Shown in pieces: positions 35,972 through 47,359 of a stretch of DNA of 64,000 nt. Source of the stretch: Cotesia glomerata. Its lineage: Eukaryota; Arthropoda; Insecta; Hymenoptera; Braconidae. Made by a program: the position numbers and the translations under genes. The stretch is taken from NCBI RefSeq assembly GCF_020080835.1, contig NC_058163.1, positions 25,928,131 to 25,992,130 of the forward strand. Reading direction: 5' to 3'. The notes under the pieces were generated by a model. It worked only from the letters and a program-made list of their open reading frames with translations, was not told the origin of the DNA and ran no database searches. Position 1 is the first letter of the stretch; each line of letters begins with the position of its first letter.

Positions 35972-37497
35972 CTGCACGCAGAAAAAAATTTTGTCAAAAT
36001 AACCCAAGATATGTTCTAGTAACAAATGCATTTGTTAACATAGGGATAACAAACCATATGTTAAAATAACAAAATTTAGGTTATAGCAAGTTATTGATAT
36101 GTTATAACAACGAAACAATTTGGTTACTATAGTGAAATCTTTAAGTAGATTCGACAAAATAATTTAGTTAGTAAGGTAAAAGCCCCAATTATTGACGGGG
36201 GTCTAAATATTGACCCCCTAAATTATCTTTAAATATATTAAATTATCTGTAATAAGAATAACGATCAAATAAATTTTTATTAAATTCTAATTAATTAAAA
36301 AATTGAAAAAAAATCACTTTCAGTTCAAAATATTAAATATCAATTATTAAAAAAAAATAAAGTTACCACCAGTTCATCAAATCAGCTTACGAGCGTCTAT
36401 TTTCTTAACAACTTTGGTTAGAAAAGCATTTTTTTTAACTGCCGAGTTTAAATAAATTTTTTCATGTAATTATATGACCTATTTTTTTTTTTTAATTAAC
36501 AGTACATGAAATATTTATAAAATTGAATAATCGAAATTAATTGTATGCTTTATAATATTTAAATAATGAGAGTCAATAACTAGTTCATAATTTTTACGGT
36601 GAATCCCATATTGACAGCCAGTCAACAGCGCTATGACGCCTTTTTTTTTAAGTATAAAATACGTTACGCAATTATATACAAGGCTTTTAACTGTCAAATA
36701 ACTCGGCGTGTTTTGGTGTTAAATAAGTTTTTGAATAAATTGTTATATTTTTAATAATAATTAATCATTCATAGAAATTATTATTAATTAACTTTAATAA
36801 TATTGATTACTTTATATCAAGTTTTGATAAATAAAAATATAACCAAATGATTCGACGCATGCGCAGTAGGGGCGTCAATAATTGGGGTTACGGTACGTCA
36901 ATATTTAGATCAATCAGTTTTTTAACCCGTCAATAATTGGTGTATCCAGATTATCTATTTAATTATTCAAAATTAATTAGTAAATATCACTGATTATCAT
37001 TTTAAAAAAAGAAATTGATTAGTTAAAACATTACTTAAGACATTACCACAAACAAAATTCAACGATATTTATATTTGATTGCTTAAAAAAAATCAAATCA
37101 TAACTTTGTCTCTTATAGCGTCAATAATTGGGGCTTTTTTTACCTTATAGCAAATTTTTTTGTTGAAACAGCAAAATTATTCTATTAAAATAACAAATAA
37201 ATTTGTTACAGTACATTTTATAAGAATCTATAATTTAAAAGTATGTTATAATCAGCGATATCTGATTTGGAGAATATTTTAGCAACAAATTAGTTTTGTT
37301 ATTGCAATAAAATAATTTCGTTAGGACAACAAATTGATTTGGTGATTTAACAAACTGGTTTGTTAGTACAACTTGAAACATTTTGTTAATGCTACTAATG
37401 GATTTGTTACTATAACTACACTTATTTGTTACCAGAACATATTTTTCAGTTATCCCGTCTTTTGTTATTTCAACAAAATCGTTTTTATGAGTGCGTA
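35972..37497. mobile_element. Palindromic AACAAAT-rich MITE carrying a nested element
   Basis: The left arm (GCACGCAGAAAAAAATTTTGT, then ATATGTTCTAGTAACAAAT) pairs with the right arm (ATTTGTTACCAGAACATAT ... AAAATCGTTTTTATGAGTGC). The arms are rich in AACAAAT. A 972-bp element is nested at 36174-37145. Outer boundaries and target duplication are not sharp. A related stretch near 43830-43940 and 44410-44480 hosts the SINE. Confidence 0.55.
36174..37145. mobile_element. 972-bp TA-flanked element, ends AGGTAAAAGCCCCAATTATT
   Basis: AGGTAAAAGCCCCAATTATT at the left pairs with AATAATTGGGGCTTTTTTTACCT at the right, flanked by TA (36172-36173, 37146-37147). Further GTCAATAATTGG copies lie inside near 36870-36950. 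No coding frame. Confidence 0.75.
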
Positions 37498-37624
37498 GTA
37501 ACTGAAAATAATGCTGCAACTTGTAGTTATGTAATAAATGATGAGTCAAGCTAATAAAATTTGATTAAATTAATTTATTTTTTTCTTTTTTTGAAAAAAA
37601 AAAAAACAAAAAAAAATGACTGGT

Positions 37625-37915
37625 AAATTAGTGAATTCTGCTAAGCCGTAATAATGAATATAACTGTAAATTCTATGAATGTAAATAATGATTTTCACTA
37701 TTTTTGTCAATAGTTTGAAACAACTAATTAATTAGTGACCAGTACTGTCACTATTAAATTAGTGAATATTACTTTTACAAATGAATTAGTGACTTTTGTT
37801 TTCATTTATAAATTAGTGAAATATATTTTAATTTGTTAATTAGTGAATTTTATTTTCACTGATCAATTAGTGTTTTCTTTTTTCACTGAATCATTCAGTG
37901 AATTTTCACTAATTT
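37625..37915. repeat. Decaying tandem repeat of AATTAGTGA, spacing about 30 bp
   Basis: AATTAGTGA or close variants recur at about 37626, 37729, 37755, 37785, 37813, 37845, 37865 and, in inverted form, near 37905. They are usually followed by a TTTT-rich spacer. Confidence 0.55.
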
Positions 37916-38048
37916 TATTTTAGAGAGTATACATAACTAAATATGACCTTATATAACCATATATACAGCTATATATGACCTGATATGGCCATATATAGCC
38001 TGATCTGATTATATATGATTACATGAGTCCATATACGGTCATATTGTA

Positions 38049-38679
38049 CACAGAAAGAAAAATTTCTTGACTGGAGAACAAAATTCTGGCTCAAGAAAAT
38101 TTGTCGGGTGCCTGAAGGAAGATCAAAGTTATGTTGGCCAAAGTTAAAATTTTTCTTGAAATTCTATTCTTGGTGGAAGTAATTTTTTCTTAATTCAAAT
38201 TATCATAAATACTTGATATAAATTTTTATATTTGATCAAGATTTTTAGATACTTTAGGGAAGCAGCGCCACCTACTTCAGCTGATAAAAAAATTTTCTCA
38301 CCTTGAGAAAATTTTTTTCTTGAATATTTGATACCCATTTTATATTATTTTAGCGTGCAATTATACATATTGAATGAAAAAAAATGATGAAATATTATTT
38401 GATCTTCCCAATTGACATGTTAATCAATAAAAATATTAATGAAAATTTACTTCTCTTTATATTTAATTTTTTGGAGCAAGAGGCTGAATTTTCTCAAAAT
38501 AACAAGATTTTCTTGACTTAAATAAATTTTCTTGGATCAAGATACGTATTTCTTAAAGCAAGAGAATTTTGTTGGAATAAGTGAAATTTCTTGTGTCAAA
38601 AAAAAAATTTTTTTTTCGCTCAAGAAAATAATTAGCAAGAAAAATATTTTCTTCACGCAAGTGAACCTTTTTTTCTGTG
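38049..38679. mobile_element. 631-bp TA-flanked MITE (CACAGAAA family)
   Basis: Ends CACAGAAAGAAAAATTTCTTG and TTTTTTTCTGTG are inverted complements flanked by TA (38047-38048, 38680-38681). The body is rich in TTCTTG/CAAGAA dyads. Short relatives are at 42829-42978 and 57274-57376; a partial end is near 48243. Confidence 0.75.
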
Positions 38680-39247
38680 TACTATATATGAACCTATTGA
38701 ATTTTCAAGAATGGTCATATTTGGCCATACTAAAAAATTTTTTACAGGATGCAATTTTTGAGTGCAAAAATGAAATGTAAGTCAATACTTCGCGAAAAAC
38801 AGTAAAACATTCTTCTTAAAATAAATGTAGTGAATATGATTAAATTTTTTTAATCCATTAAATTTCTTGAGCGCCTTAAAAAAATATCCAATAAATTTCT
38901 ACAACCATCAATGATTCATCAGCATGGAAACGACTAATTCCATAAAATAAAAACGGCCAAGATTGCCGGCTGAAAAAAAACCCATAAAAATAATTTCCCA
39001 ATAAATATCTCGAAATATCATCTCATAAGAGTACTGACTGCATCATGAAGATGCGTAACGAATAAATCTCAAAGACAAAAAAGGATTTTCACAATTTTCT
39101 AAATGCCAGGATAAGGACAAGCGCAGTAGCGACCGTCAATCCTCGATCTTCGATCTCTTGAATTTTTTTATAGATTTTTTTATTTGTGACTGAAGTTCTG
39201 GAAGTTGGCATAAAAAGTTTTTTAATTTTTTCAATGTATGTACTTAC
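38680..39247. other. AT-rich DNA, no gene recognised
   Basis: Nothing supported between the MITE and the exon candidate at 39248. Confidence 0.4.
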
Positions 39248-39416
39248 TTCTCGATCGTATAGTACAAACAGGAAGATCGTAAACGGCTGCACTGGCTCTC
39301 GAATAACACAACACAAGTGATCCCGGTTCAGCCGATGCTCCATTACCGTCAACGGGCACTCCCGGTCAGAGAGAGACGCCATAAACCCATAAACAGGGCG
39401 GCCTGTTAGTCGATAC
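39248..39416 (-). CDS. Candidate internal coding exon, unknown protein
   Basis: On the minus strand a GC-rich segment lies between an acceptor (TATACTAACAG, with an ideal branch-like TACTAAC) and a GTAAGTA donor. A second acceptor, ACTAACAG at 39403-39405, would give a 155-bp exon. Only one frame stays open. It encodes a segment starting GRPVYGFMASLSDREC, with a CC pair and a hydrophobic FTIFLFVLY before DRE. I do not recognise the family. The exon stands alone: partner exons were not found nearby, so long introns are implied. Confidence 0.5.
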
Positions 39417-39917
39417 CTGTTAGTATACGATAATATATTTATATTACTATATATTTGCTCATATTTCACGGATTTAATCGATCATATCTCTGTCTGCGAA
39501 CGATCATCTCCCGAAAAACTCGGCTCAAGTTAATTTAAAAAAAAAAAAGTATGAATATTCTCTGGTCGCTTCTTTTTACGCCCACGGTTCCAATGAAACC
39601 TGGATATATTTAAAAGGAGCCTTTTTGTCGGTATCATTGTTCGCTACAGTACCGATTATAGCTGATGGCTGATTGTAAAAATGTGACAACGATGTCCTTA
39701 ACATAACGCGTCGTTGCCTTATCTCGTAAACACATGTAAATTATTTATACAATTTTTACAGTTTTTTTTATCGGTTTCTTTATTTAGGTATCGGCTCTTA
39801 AAATATTTTACAGCCAATTCTTTGTGAGGAAACCATCAAGAGTTTACTTTAAAATCGTTACAGTCTTTAGATTTCAGAATCCGTGAACAAATTTTCTGAT
39901 ATGGCCATGTGTTATTA

Positions 39918-40894
39918 TCTATATTATTAAGAGAATAAGGAAAATTTTGTGGCCAGTTTATTTATATGATAAAATGGATTTTTATGGTTAAATTTAAGGT
40001 TTCATATCATTCTCACTAATAGTTTATTTATTATAAGTATTTAGGCTCTATTAAAAAATGCTCTATTCATAGATACATGATTAAGAAATGACCTTGTATC
40101 TTGTGAAATATTGACATTTTTAAAGATATAAGCTCATCCCGATGTTACACTCATCGAGACCTTTCATTTAAGTACCCACATCAATTTTTCATATATTTAT
40201 ATATATTATATATATGTATATATGAAAAATATATCAAAATGTATGTGGGTACTCAAATGAAAGCTCTTGATAAGTGTAACATCGGGATGAGCTTATATAT
40301 TTAAAAATGTCAATAATTAAGAACTGACATTGCTATCTTGTCAACTAATGATATTTTTAAAGATATAAGCTCATCTCGATGTTACCCTCATCAAGACCTT
40401 TCATTTGAGTACCCAAATTAATTTTTGATATATTTTTCATATATACATATATCTAATATATAAAATATATGAAAAATTGATGTGGGTACTTAAATGAAAG
40501 GTCTTGATGAGTGTAACATCGTGATGAGCTTATATCTTCAAAAATGTCATTAATTAAGAACTGACATTGCTATCTTGTCAGCTAATGATAATTTAAAAGA
40601 TATAAGCTCATCCCGATGTTACACTCATCGAGACCTTTTATTTGAGTACCTACATCGATTTTTCATATATATATATATATATATATATATGAAAAGTATA
40701 TCAAAAATGCATGTGGGTACTCAAATGAAAGCTATTGATGAGTGTAACATCGAGATGAGCTTTTGTCTTTAAAAACATCAATATTTAAGAAAAAACAGTG
40801 CAATTTAACAAAAGTTATTATTTAAGAAAGCAAAATTTTATTTATTTATAGTTCACAAGTCATGGCAGTCACGTAGTGACTGCAAGATTGCTAG
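39918..40894 (+). mobile_element. Helitron-like non-autonomous element, complete (copy 6)
   Basis: The best-preserved copy. It starts TCTATATTATTAAGAG after host A (39917), ends GATTGCTAG before host T (40895), and has the hairpin GCAGTCACGTAGTGACTGC ending about 10 bases before the terminus. Three palindromic units lie between. The 977 bp carry no protein-coding capacity; rolling-circle enzymes would have to come from an autonomous relative elsewhere. Confidence 0.82.
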
Positions 40895-42828
40895 TCATTA
40901 ATTATTAAATTTAATATATTAATTAATCTTTTGGAGATTTATTTCAAAATTTTTTCGTCGAAGGTTTTTAAAAGCTACCTTCGCTCAAAATATTATTATA
41001 AAGGGGCATATATTTGATATTAAAATTTATTCTTACATTTTTTTAGCCAAAATATATATAACACTTATATGAATATAAATTTTTTATATACTTGCCTAGA
41101 TTTTTCCATATACATTTTACTATGTGAAGAATTATTATACTGATTAGAAGATCAAGAGAAATTAGGTATTTCGCGATGGAAAAAGGTTAAAAAAAGAAAA
41201 CGATTGGAATGAAATAAAAATATGGTGTGGTGGTAATTACTCGTTAATGAATATAAGTATTACCTTTTCTTCGTTTTTCCCTACTTCTTATTTATTTATC
41301 GTGTGTCCCGGTTCTTCAAGGGCTTGCCAGCTACAGACCATCCGGCATATGCACGACAGGACGTGGCACTTTGTGCGTGAATGCAATCACGCAGATAGTA
41401 TCGCTCGAATGAGAGACATGTAAGATAGCGATAAATAAGTTACGAATTTAATGAGTTTAAATAAATAAATAAATTGTTCGGTTCGATTGAGAAATTTTTC
41501 AAATAAAATAATTACAAGCTTTAAAATTCTTATTTTAAGCCGCCATTTACTTTCTCTGAATTTTATCTCAAGAAAATTATTCACTTTTCCAAACCTTACG
41601 TAACTGTTTAAAAGAAGAAAATGGTTAATTTTTTGTGTGTATGGGAACAAAGTTGTGTCTGAAGATTAAATTTTCATGAGTCTGTATCGCAAACATTTAA
41701 TCTATTCGTCGAATGTCTCGGCCGGGCAAATTAGCGGATAATCGTTTGCCTCAAAACTCGGTTTTGGTTGTTAAAAGAAGATTGCTAGCCCGCGGGTGCA
41801 CTCCTACGCATTACAGAAATAGGGTTACGACCGTTACGGCTATAATGCCTCAAACTCCGACTAATTTTTGTGGATTTCGTCGCTCTAGGACAGAATCCTT
41901 GTATAAACGGGGTTTTATAACTAAATCCCACGAATTTTGTTGTTTAATTTTGTTGCCTGAATAATATTAACAATAATAATCTTAGATTTGTTTCTCGGTA
42001 ATTCCGTCGGTGATTTTTAATGAGGATTATTCCAAAAATAGCCGTAAATTCACTAACATAACAAGAGATCGAATAATTATTTTTTAAAAAATAACTTTTG
42101 ATTTTTATGAATTAAACATCATTCTAATTTTTTCTGGTTAATAATTAAAATCAAATTATATGTTTGAAGTTTTTAATTTTTTATTCCACGCGAGTCTAGC
42201 TCTAGAGAGGTTTTATAGTTATTAATTCAGTAGCCATCGTTAATTTTGTCTGGAAAATTAAGACGGTTCTGCTTTTATAAAAATTATTTTGTCAGAATAT
42301 TAAAAGAAGGAATGAATACGTTTACCTATATTAATATATTTGATTAGTCCTTTAACGGAGTTCTGGTAATAAATTGAAAATTCCTCCCACGATATTATAA
42401 TAACCGATATTTCAATCAAAGAAAGAAATCCGCGGAATTAAATTTCATATCGCGTGGATATTGAGGTTCACATGCGACCTCAACCAGGAAGTTAACATAT
42501 AAATTAACGACGTTCTCTTTCTAACAATTTACGAGCTCAACTTGTCAACTTGAATCTCAATAACCTCTATAACTCAAAGCTAAAATAACCTTTGCTCACC
42601 AAATACCAATCGTTGACCTAACTGCGAAAAGTCTTACACAAAATTCATTTCTTTTTAACCATGTTGGAAAATAATTTCATAATTTAAAATAATTTTTGTG
42701 AGGACAATATTAGACAATTTTTGATAGCAAATTGTAATAAATTACAGTGAAAAAAAATTAATATAATTTTGCAGGAGAATTTTTGACCCAAGAAAATTAA
42801 TTTGAATAACTTCATTGTAATTTAAGTA
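40895..42828. other. Intergenic DNA, no confident gene
   Basis: GC-richer patches at 41300-41400 and 41700-41880 contain short frames (83 codons at 41713-41964, Arg-rich) with no splice or domain support. 42420-42620 is mildly GC-richer. Remaining sequence is AT-rich. Confidence 0.4.
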
Positions 42829-42978
42829 CACAGAAAAAAAAATGTTCTTGAATCAAGTATACTATAATTTTGAAGAACTTAATATTCTTGCTTTGAAGAG
42901 AAAAATTCTTGATTTAAGGAAATTTTACGTGATTCAAGAATTTTTCTCTTGACTCAAGTTAATTTTTTTTTTTCAGTG
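42829..42978. mobile_element. 150-bp TA-flanked MITE (CACAGAAA family)
   Basis: Ends CACAGAAAAAAAAATG and TTTTTTTTTCAGTG, flanked by TA (42827-42828, 42979-42980), with TTCTTGA/TCAAGAA dyads inside. A short relative of the element at 38049. Confidence 0.65.
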
Positions 42979-43070
42979 TAGAATAATTTAAAAACTTCGA
43001 AATTTTTCTTGATTTAACAAAAAATATTATATTGCAGTGACATTAGCTAGGTAGTTAGTAATTTTATTAA

Positions 43071-43808
43071 GGGGAAATACGTGTACAGGCTTAAAAAAAT
43101 TCAATTTTTTTTTTTTTTTATAAATCACTTGTAAAACTATTCAAAAATATAGATTGAAAATTTCAAGTCAAAATTTCTATTCGTTCAAAAGTTATAAGCG
43201 ATTTAGTAATTACTTTAATACTATTTTACATTAACTTTTTCTGTCACTTTTTTTTCAAACGCGTTTTTCTCGAAACGAGCTCTTTCAAAGCTGTGTGCAG
43301 TCTAGCTCAAAGAGTTTTAAACCAATCATCTTGCGATATGGCTTATAATTTTCTTTATACAATTACCTTGAATATGAACCTAAATCAAAAAGGATATTTT
43401 TATTTCCACTATTTTTTTTTCAATGAACAATGTATGAAAAAGTGGTAAAAAATCACGACTTAATTTCACAGCCCTCTGAAAAATGCAAGTTTTTACTTTT
43501 TTTTGTGGAATTGAGGTTCATATGGAAGATACACATATAAATGAAGTAATTTTTCTGTGCCATTGATTTCAAATAAAAATTGTGGCTTCCATACTGCACA
43601 CAGACTACTAAGTCGGATGAGAACCTATGATGTGTAACAGCTGATATCTCCGCTATTTGTTAACTTATATTGTTGTTTAATACGAAAAAATACTCATAAA
43701 TATATGTATTAAATAACCTGATAATTTCAATAAATAATATTAATTTTTTATACCTTAAAAAAATTAATGAAAATCAGCATGAAAACGGCCTTCTACACGT
43801 ATTTCCCC
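43071..43808. mobile_element. 738-bp MITE with TTAA target duplication
   Basis: GGGGAAATACGTGTACAGG at the left pairs with CCTTCTACACGTATTTCCCC at the right; TTAA flanks both sides (43067-43070, 43809-43812). TTAA duplication is the hallmark of piggyBac-type and some Kolobok-type transposases. No coding frame. Confidence 0.85.
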
Positions 43809-43939
43809 TTAAAAAGCTGACAGTCAAAGCAACAAATAAATTCTGTTATAACAAAAAAATCAGCTAAGTAATGCCAACGAAATAATTTAATGGTAATGTC
43901 AAACAGATATTGTTATAAAAAAAATGATTGTTGTTGAGA

Positions 43940-44393
43940 AGGTTGGCAATAGCCTAATCGGCTCGGTACCTGCATTTCGAAAGAGTGGGACCAGGGTTCG
44001 ATTCCGGCGCGCACCAATATTTTTCAATGATTATAAACTAAGAATATGTGCGTTTCATTGCCAGCCTCTGTACCGGTCGGGTTTTCTGTGGTTTTCCCAT
44101 ATAGTTATGGAGGTAAAATGTCATTATAGAAGTACCTCCATACTATTTAAGACCGTAATGCAAATGCAGGTACTGATTATAACGCGTAAGTCGGCCACAG
44201 TCGCAGCACATGTGTGTCGGGCATGAAAGAAAAAATCCCGACATGCAGGGGGGTGGGGACGAAAAAGTGGTTGAGAGTTATAATGACGGGGTTGAGAGAT
44301 TATATTGCGGAGAAAAAAAAGTGGAGAGAAAATAATTCCCAACCCTCCCTTGTAAAAACACTCTACAGTGATACAAGTAAAACCATCCTCCTC
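43940..44393 (+). mobile_element. tRNA-related SINE with 16-bp target duplication
   Basis: The head has TAGCCTAATCGG (A-box-like) and GGTTCGATTCC (B box) followed by GGCGCGCACCA. The body includes GGTTTTCTGTGGTTTTCCC. Exact 16-bp copies of ATGATTGTTGTTGAGA flank it (43924-43939, 44394-44409), proving a target-primed insertion. It lacks an A-rich tail. Frames overlapping it are incidental. Confidence 0.82.
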
Positions 44394-44521
44394 ATGATTG
44401 TTGTTGAGACAACAGATTGATTTAACAGTATTACAAATTGATTTGTTATTGTAACTTTTACTCATTTTGTTAAAAAACTATGTAATTTATCACCGTATAA
44501 ATAAGCTCATTTCTTGCTACA

Positions 44522-44562
44522 CTGATAGAAGGATTTATTTGTATTAAAAATATTTGTTAATA
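44522..44562 (+). mobile_element. Left-end fragment of a CACTGATAG MITE
   Basis: The first 40 bases of the family (CACTGATAGAAGGATTTATT...), cut off by the non-LTR element that follows. The right half is absent. Confidence 0.7.
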
Positions 44563-45215
44563 GATAGATAGATAGATAAAAATTTATTTGGCTCTGGAAC
44601 CTAAGCTCCCTCAAAGCCATCAATATTTAAATTACATTGGTTTACATAGGTTACAAGATTACTTAACTAATTAAAGGTTTACAATTAGATTTAATTTCAA
44701 ATGTTATAAAATCCAAATAGATTATTTAATACAAACAAATAACTTAATTTAAAGTCATAATAATTCTACAGGAAAAATATTTAAATAAGATCCAAAATAA
44801 AGATTGCAATTGTTAATTGTCATGTTCTAAAAAGTGATTGAAGCAAGCATTTTTAAATTCAACCAAATTATCTACAGCCACAGTCTCAGCTGGCAGTGCA
44901 TTCCAGATACGTATGCCATGAATAAAGAATGAATTATCATACATGACACAATTAGCCTGCGGTATACGAAGATAGTCTTGTCGGACATCACCTCTAAGCA
45001 GTGCTACAGGCAAAAAGTCTAGTTTTTGAGCCGAATAGCTGCCGATAATTTAGTCGAATTTCCTTATACAATAGACAAGCAATGAAATAGTCTCTTGTCG
45101 CTGCACGCATTAGCCAACCTAAATTTTTGAAATATGGAGTAACATGTTCATATTTTGGTACTTTATAGATAAATCTAACACATTTAATAGTTAAAAAGGC
45201 CATTCGGCAGCCGAA
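44563..45215 (-). pseudogene. 5'-truncated non-LTR retrotransposon, RT C-terminal region
   Basis: Two minus-strand frames, 44994-45203 then 44813-45013, read in succession as the end of a reverse-transcriptase ORF: RFIYKVPKYEHVTPYF, LGWL, RDYFIACLLYK, then RGDVRQDYLRIPQ, SFFIHGIRIWNALP and FKNACFNHFLEHD before the stop. This is the conserved tail of CR1/Jockey-type ORF2. A frameshift near 45000 breaks it. The 3' end is a GATA microsatellite (44563-44577). Everything upstream of about 45215 is missing, the usual result of incomplete reverse transcription. Confidence 0.75.
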
Positions 45216-45973
45216 ATGGAAGTAGATTTTTCAAATAAAGAAAATTGACTTTTAATAAAATAATATAAATACTAATAATGTATAACTTAATTCATGAATT
45301 CAAAACAAAATTCAATAATAAATTTAAAACTATTTAGAACAAATTTTGGAAAAAATTATCCTATAAAGAAAAAGTTTTTCAAATATTTATCGAACAATTG
45401 CAAAGATTATAAGATTTGAATTATAAATGTCCAAATTTTTAGTAACTGCTGAGGAACAACAGTTTCCAAGTTAATCAAAATTTTGAAACCGGATAAAATT
45501 CTAATTAAAGAAAACAATATTTAGAACTAATTTGTGACATAGTTACTGACGAACTACCCGAAAACATTACACGAAAGTCTGATCAATATCGTAATTATTG
45601 AATTTACATCATGATTAAGCTATGATGCAGACAATAATACTAAAACGGCTGCAACAGTAAAACTGTTTCATTAAACGAACTCTAAAAGGAGTAATATTGA
45701 GGCTATCACCACTTGTGAGTAGTGAAAATTAAAGCTTATTAAAAGTGCTTTACGAAGCATTTTACCGAATTTTGATATCTTGTATAGTTCAGTAATTATA
45801 CCAAGTTGAAGTAGTAAAAACAGCAATTTTTACGATTTTCAAAATTTCAAAATCGATTAAGCTCATCTTCGAACTTAACCTTGGTCTTGATCGATAGATA
45901 AAAGCATGTTGAGTTTGAGAAGAATCGGTTATAAATTGAAAACGCTATCGTGCTGACAAGCCGCGTTATATCG

Positions 45974-45976
<3 letters not shown>
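45216..45976. other. AT-rich DNA, nothing recognised
   Basis: No frame, splice site or repeat end with support. Confidence 0.4.
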
Positions 45977-46044
<68 letters not shown>

Positions 46045-46045
46045 G

Positions 46046-46087
<42 letters not shown>
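45977..46087. repeat. Long (AT)n microsatellite
   Basis: About 110 bp of alternating A/T interrupted once by ACATGC near 46039-46047; strongly self-complementary. Confidence 0.95.
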
Positions 46088-46090
<3 letters not shown>

Positions 46091-46815
46091 GGAGAGTAAA
46101 GTACAGTGGAGTATTTCTCTGGCAATCTGATGGGAATATTCTTTAGAATAGTAATATTTTTGTAATTCTCAATAATTAAAGAATGTACCCTTACTTCGAG
46201 TATGGTTGTAAAAATAAGTTTAACTAAATTGTTTTATTGCGGTAGGCTTAGACCTAGGTCGACACATGGTTGTCAACGTAGTCGTGGTCACAGGACGATA
46301 GGGGTATCATAAATTACCAAGGGAAAAGGAAATATGCAGTTGTCATATTTTTTGAGAATCTTTGAGAAGACAGTCTTATTCTGGAATCGAGATCGTACAG
46401 ACGTCCTGGTGATCACGAATTCGTTATCCTCCTAAGTCTGAGTGTATTGCAAAGCAATTTAACATCGTATCGTATTTTGTGTATTGTTGTGTTAGTGATA
46501 AGTGATAATTAATGATTGTGTTTATTCCTGCAATACGAATCTATTTTACTCATTTTTATTAATTGACATATTGTAACTCCGCATATTAATTTGATTGTAA
46601 TAACAAAAATGAACGTACACGATAATTCTGATACACCAACAATTATTCCTGACTTACCGACATATATATATATAAATACATACATATATAAACTTTTGAA
46701 CGAACTACATTTTCTGACTCAGCTCGACAAACTGAGTCAGAAAATGGCTAAATTTTTAAAAAGTTGCGCCATGAGGACGGCTACAATAGTTAGATTTTTA
46801 TAAAATCTACTAAAA
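46088..46815. other. Intergenic DNA, no confident gene
   Basis: A GC-richer stretch at 46230-46470 lacks a coding frame. The 70-codon frame at 46591-46803 includes a CTGACTCAGCTCGACAAACTGAGTCAG dyad region (46696-46722, described by position) and an AT-repeat; it is probably not a gene. Confidence 0.35.
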
Positions 46816-47033
46816 AATCATTTATTAGACCACTTTTTAGTATTAAACAAATATTTCTTAGTATTTAAAATGATTTGTTTGTATTTAATAAATCTGATAT
46901 TCATTTATTAAATATTAATAAATCTTTTTAAATACTAAGAAATATTTGTTAAGGACTAAAAAGTGCTCTCTAATAAATGATTTGTTAAATACTAAAAAAT
47001 ATTTTTTAATATAAACAAATCCTTCTATCAGTG
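46816..47033 (+). mobile_element. CACTGATAG-family MITE, left arm truncated
   Basis: The right terminus CCTTCTATCAGTG is followed by TA (47034-47035) and the body matches the 271-bp copies. About 55 bases of the left end are missing. Confidence 0.75.
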
Positions 47034-47035
47034 TA

Positions 47036-47328
47036 CAGTATATTTTTTTATGCTTCTGGATTTTATAATTTTAATGAAATCATACGAGTTATTTAATACC
47101 TCAAAAAAAAAAGCTTTGAAATTCAATCTAACCTTTTCAAATTTTAAATACACTCGTACAATAGACATACAAACATAGAAACACATAATTCTAAATGTTG
47201 TATAGCTAATAGCTAGTGATTAATCACCGGCCGTCTGCACGTAAAATATATAAATGGATTTTCTATGAATTTCCTTCCGTTTGGCGTAAGCAACAATCAC
47301 AAGAATGTCTATGCAATAAACATGAAAC

Positions 47329-47359
<31 letters not shown>

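Noticed and set aside
43941..44018. tRNA gene on the plus strand
   Set aside because: Ends GCGCACCA but the 5' end does not pair; the 16-bp duplication around a longer unit shows a SINE.
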